NCBI GenBank assembly: GCA_001784275.1
Contig: MFQB01000035.1
Coordinates: forward strand, 4,506-9,969
Length of the DNA: 5,464 bases
Source: Candidatus Magasanikbacteria bacterium RIFCSPHIGHO2_02_FULL_47_14
GTDB taxonomy: Bacteria > Patescibacteriota > Patescibacteriia > Magasanikbacterales > UBA922
Direction: 5' to 3'
The notes below the pieces were generated by a model. It did not search any database and was not told the DNA's origin. It saw nothing but the letters and a program-made list of their open reading frames with translations. The position numbers were made by a program, and so were the translations under genes. This document shows, piece after piece, positions 5,220-5,464 of the stretch; position 1 is the first letter of the stretch, and the number at the start of each line of letters is the position of its first letter.

Positions 5220-5464
5220 AATTTTCTGACTCATCACATACATACCGATTCCTGCTGCAACACTCACATTCAAACTTTCTTTTTTACCAACCATGGGAAT
5301 ATGGCAGACCGCGTCGCAGAGAGTGAGTATATCTGGCGAAATACCATCAACCTCATTTCCCACAATCAACGCAACTCCGCTGGCGTGCTTATCTTTTTGC
5401 CACTCGCCTACACCCTGACTCGCCCCTGTCTTTTCCAAGGCAACAACACAAACTCCCTTCTTTT
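5217..5464 (-). CDS. TrmH/SpoU-family RNA 2'-O-methyltransferase, C-terminal part, cut by window edge
   Basis: The complement is open from the window edge to the TGA at 5217, giving the last 81 residues; a TTG at 5438 is internal, not a start, because the family pattern (VCVVALEKTGAS) continues upstream of it. The conserved SpoU motifs are clear: VALIVGNEVDGIS (motif 2, S-adenosylmethionine-binding knot region) and IPMVGKKESLNVSVAAGI (motif 3, whose Ser/Asn loop completes the trefoil knot). The family methylates a ribose 2'-OH in tRNA or rRNA, working as a dimer. Which RNA is the target cannot be told from this end; TrmH (tRNA G18), TrmL (tRNA position 34) and RlmB-type enzymes share these motifs. 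It is immediately followed by the promoter and gene of the 234-residue protein. Confidence 0.9.
   Translation of the reverse strand, partial: KKGVCVVALEKTGASQGVGEWQKDKHASGVALIVGNEVDGISPDILTLCDAVCHIPMVGKKESLNVSVAAGIGMYVMSQKI

Noticed and set aside
5217..5438. Short complete-looking gene starting at TTG 5438
   Set aside because: The TrmH-family pattern continues upstream of that codon to the window edge without a stop, so this is the end of a larger gene.

Overview
The window looks like part of a small-genome bacterium of the Candidate Phyla Radiation (Patescibacteria, Parcubacteria-like). This is inferred from very tight gene packing, starts almost without Shine-Dalgarno sequences, AT-leaning codon use, and a mix of minimal-metabolism enzymes with unrecognised conserved-looking proteins. 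No rRNA, tRNA, CRISPR array, insertion sequence or phage gene was seen, and no gap between genes exceeds about 105 bases.

Layout. (1) Positions 1-389, minus strand: the N-terminal half of a 5'-methylthioadenosine phosphorylase (MTAP/PNP family). It is about 69% G+C over the first 360 bases and has a textbook AGGAGG ribosome site, unlike the rest of the window. (2) Positions 494-2616, plus strand: rpiB, a divergent ribulose-phosphate 3-epimerase-like gene and a thioredoxin-reductase-like flavoprotein gene, likely one transcript from a strong extended -10 promoter that places the transcript start almost on the rpiB ATG. (3) Positions 2651-3967, plus strand: a second promoter of the same type, then a small three-helix membrane protein and a PfkB-family sugar or nucleoside kinase. 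(4) Positions 3950-3977: a perfect 11-bp hairpin shared as a terminator by two converging transcripts; it contains both stop codons. (5) Positions 3976-5464, minus strand: the C-terminal end of a TrmH/SpoU RNA 2'-O-methyltransferase, a 234-residue helical protein of unknown function with its own near-leaderless promoter, and a DJ-1/PfpI-family protein.

How the genes fit together. RpiB and the Rpe-like protein would interconvert ribose-5-phosphate, ribulose-5-phosphate and xylulose-5-phosphate. The PfkB kinase could feed sugar or nucleoside phosphates into that pool, and the MTAP, if truly part of this genome, would release a 1-phosphorylated sugar from methylthioadenosine. The thioredoxin-reductase-like protein and the DJ-1-like protein suggest thiol or redox housekeeping.

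There is no clear new defence or mobile system. The points most worth a second look are the altered catalytic or cofactor residues in three consecutive enzymes (RpiB, Rpe, TrxB), the three near-identical extended -10 elements sitting 9-16 bases before start codons, and the abrupt composition change near position 420, which could be gene transfer or an assembly join.
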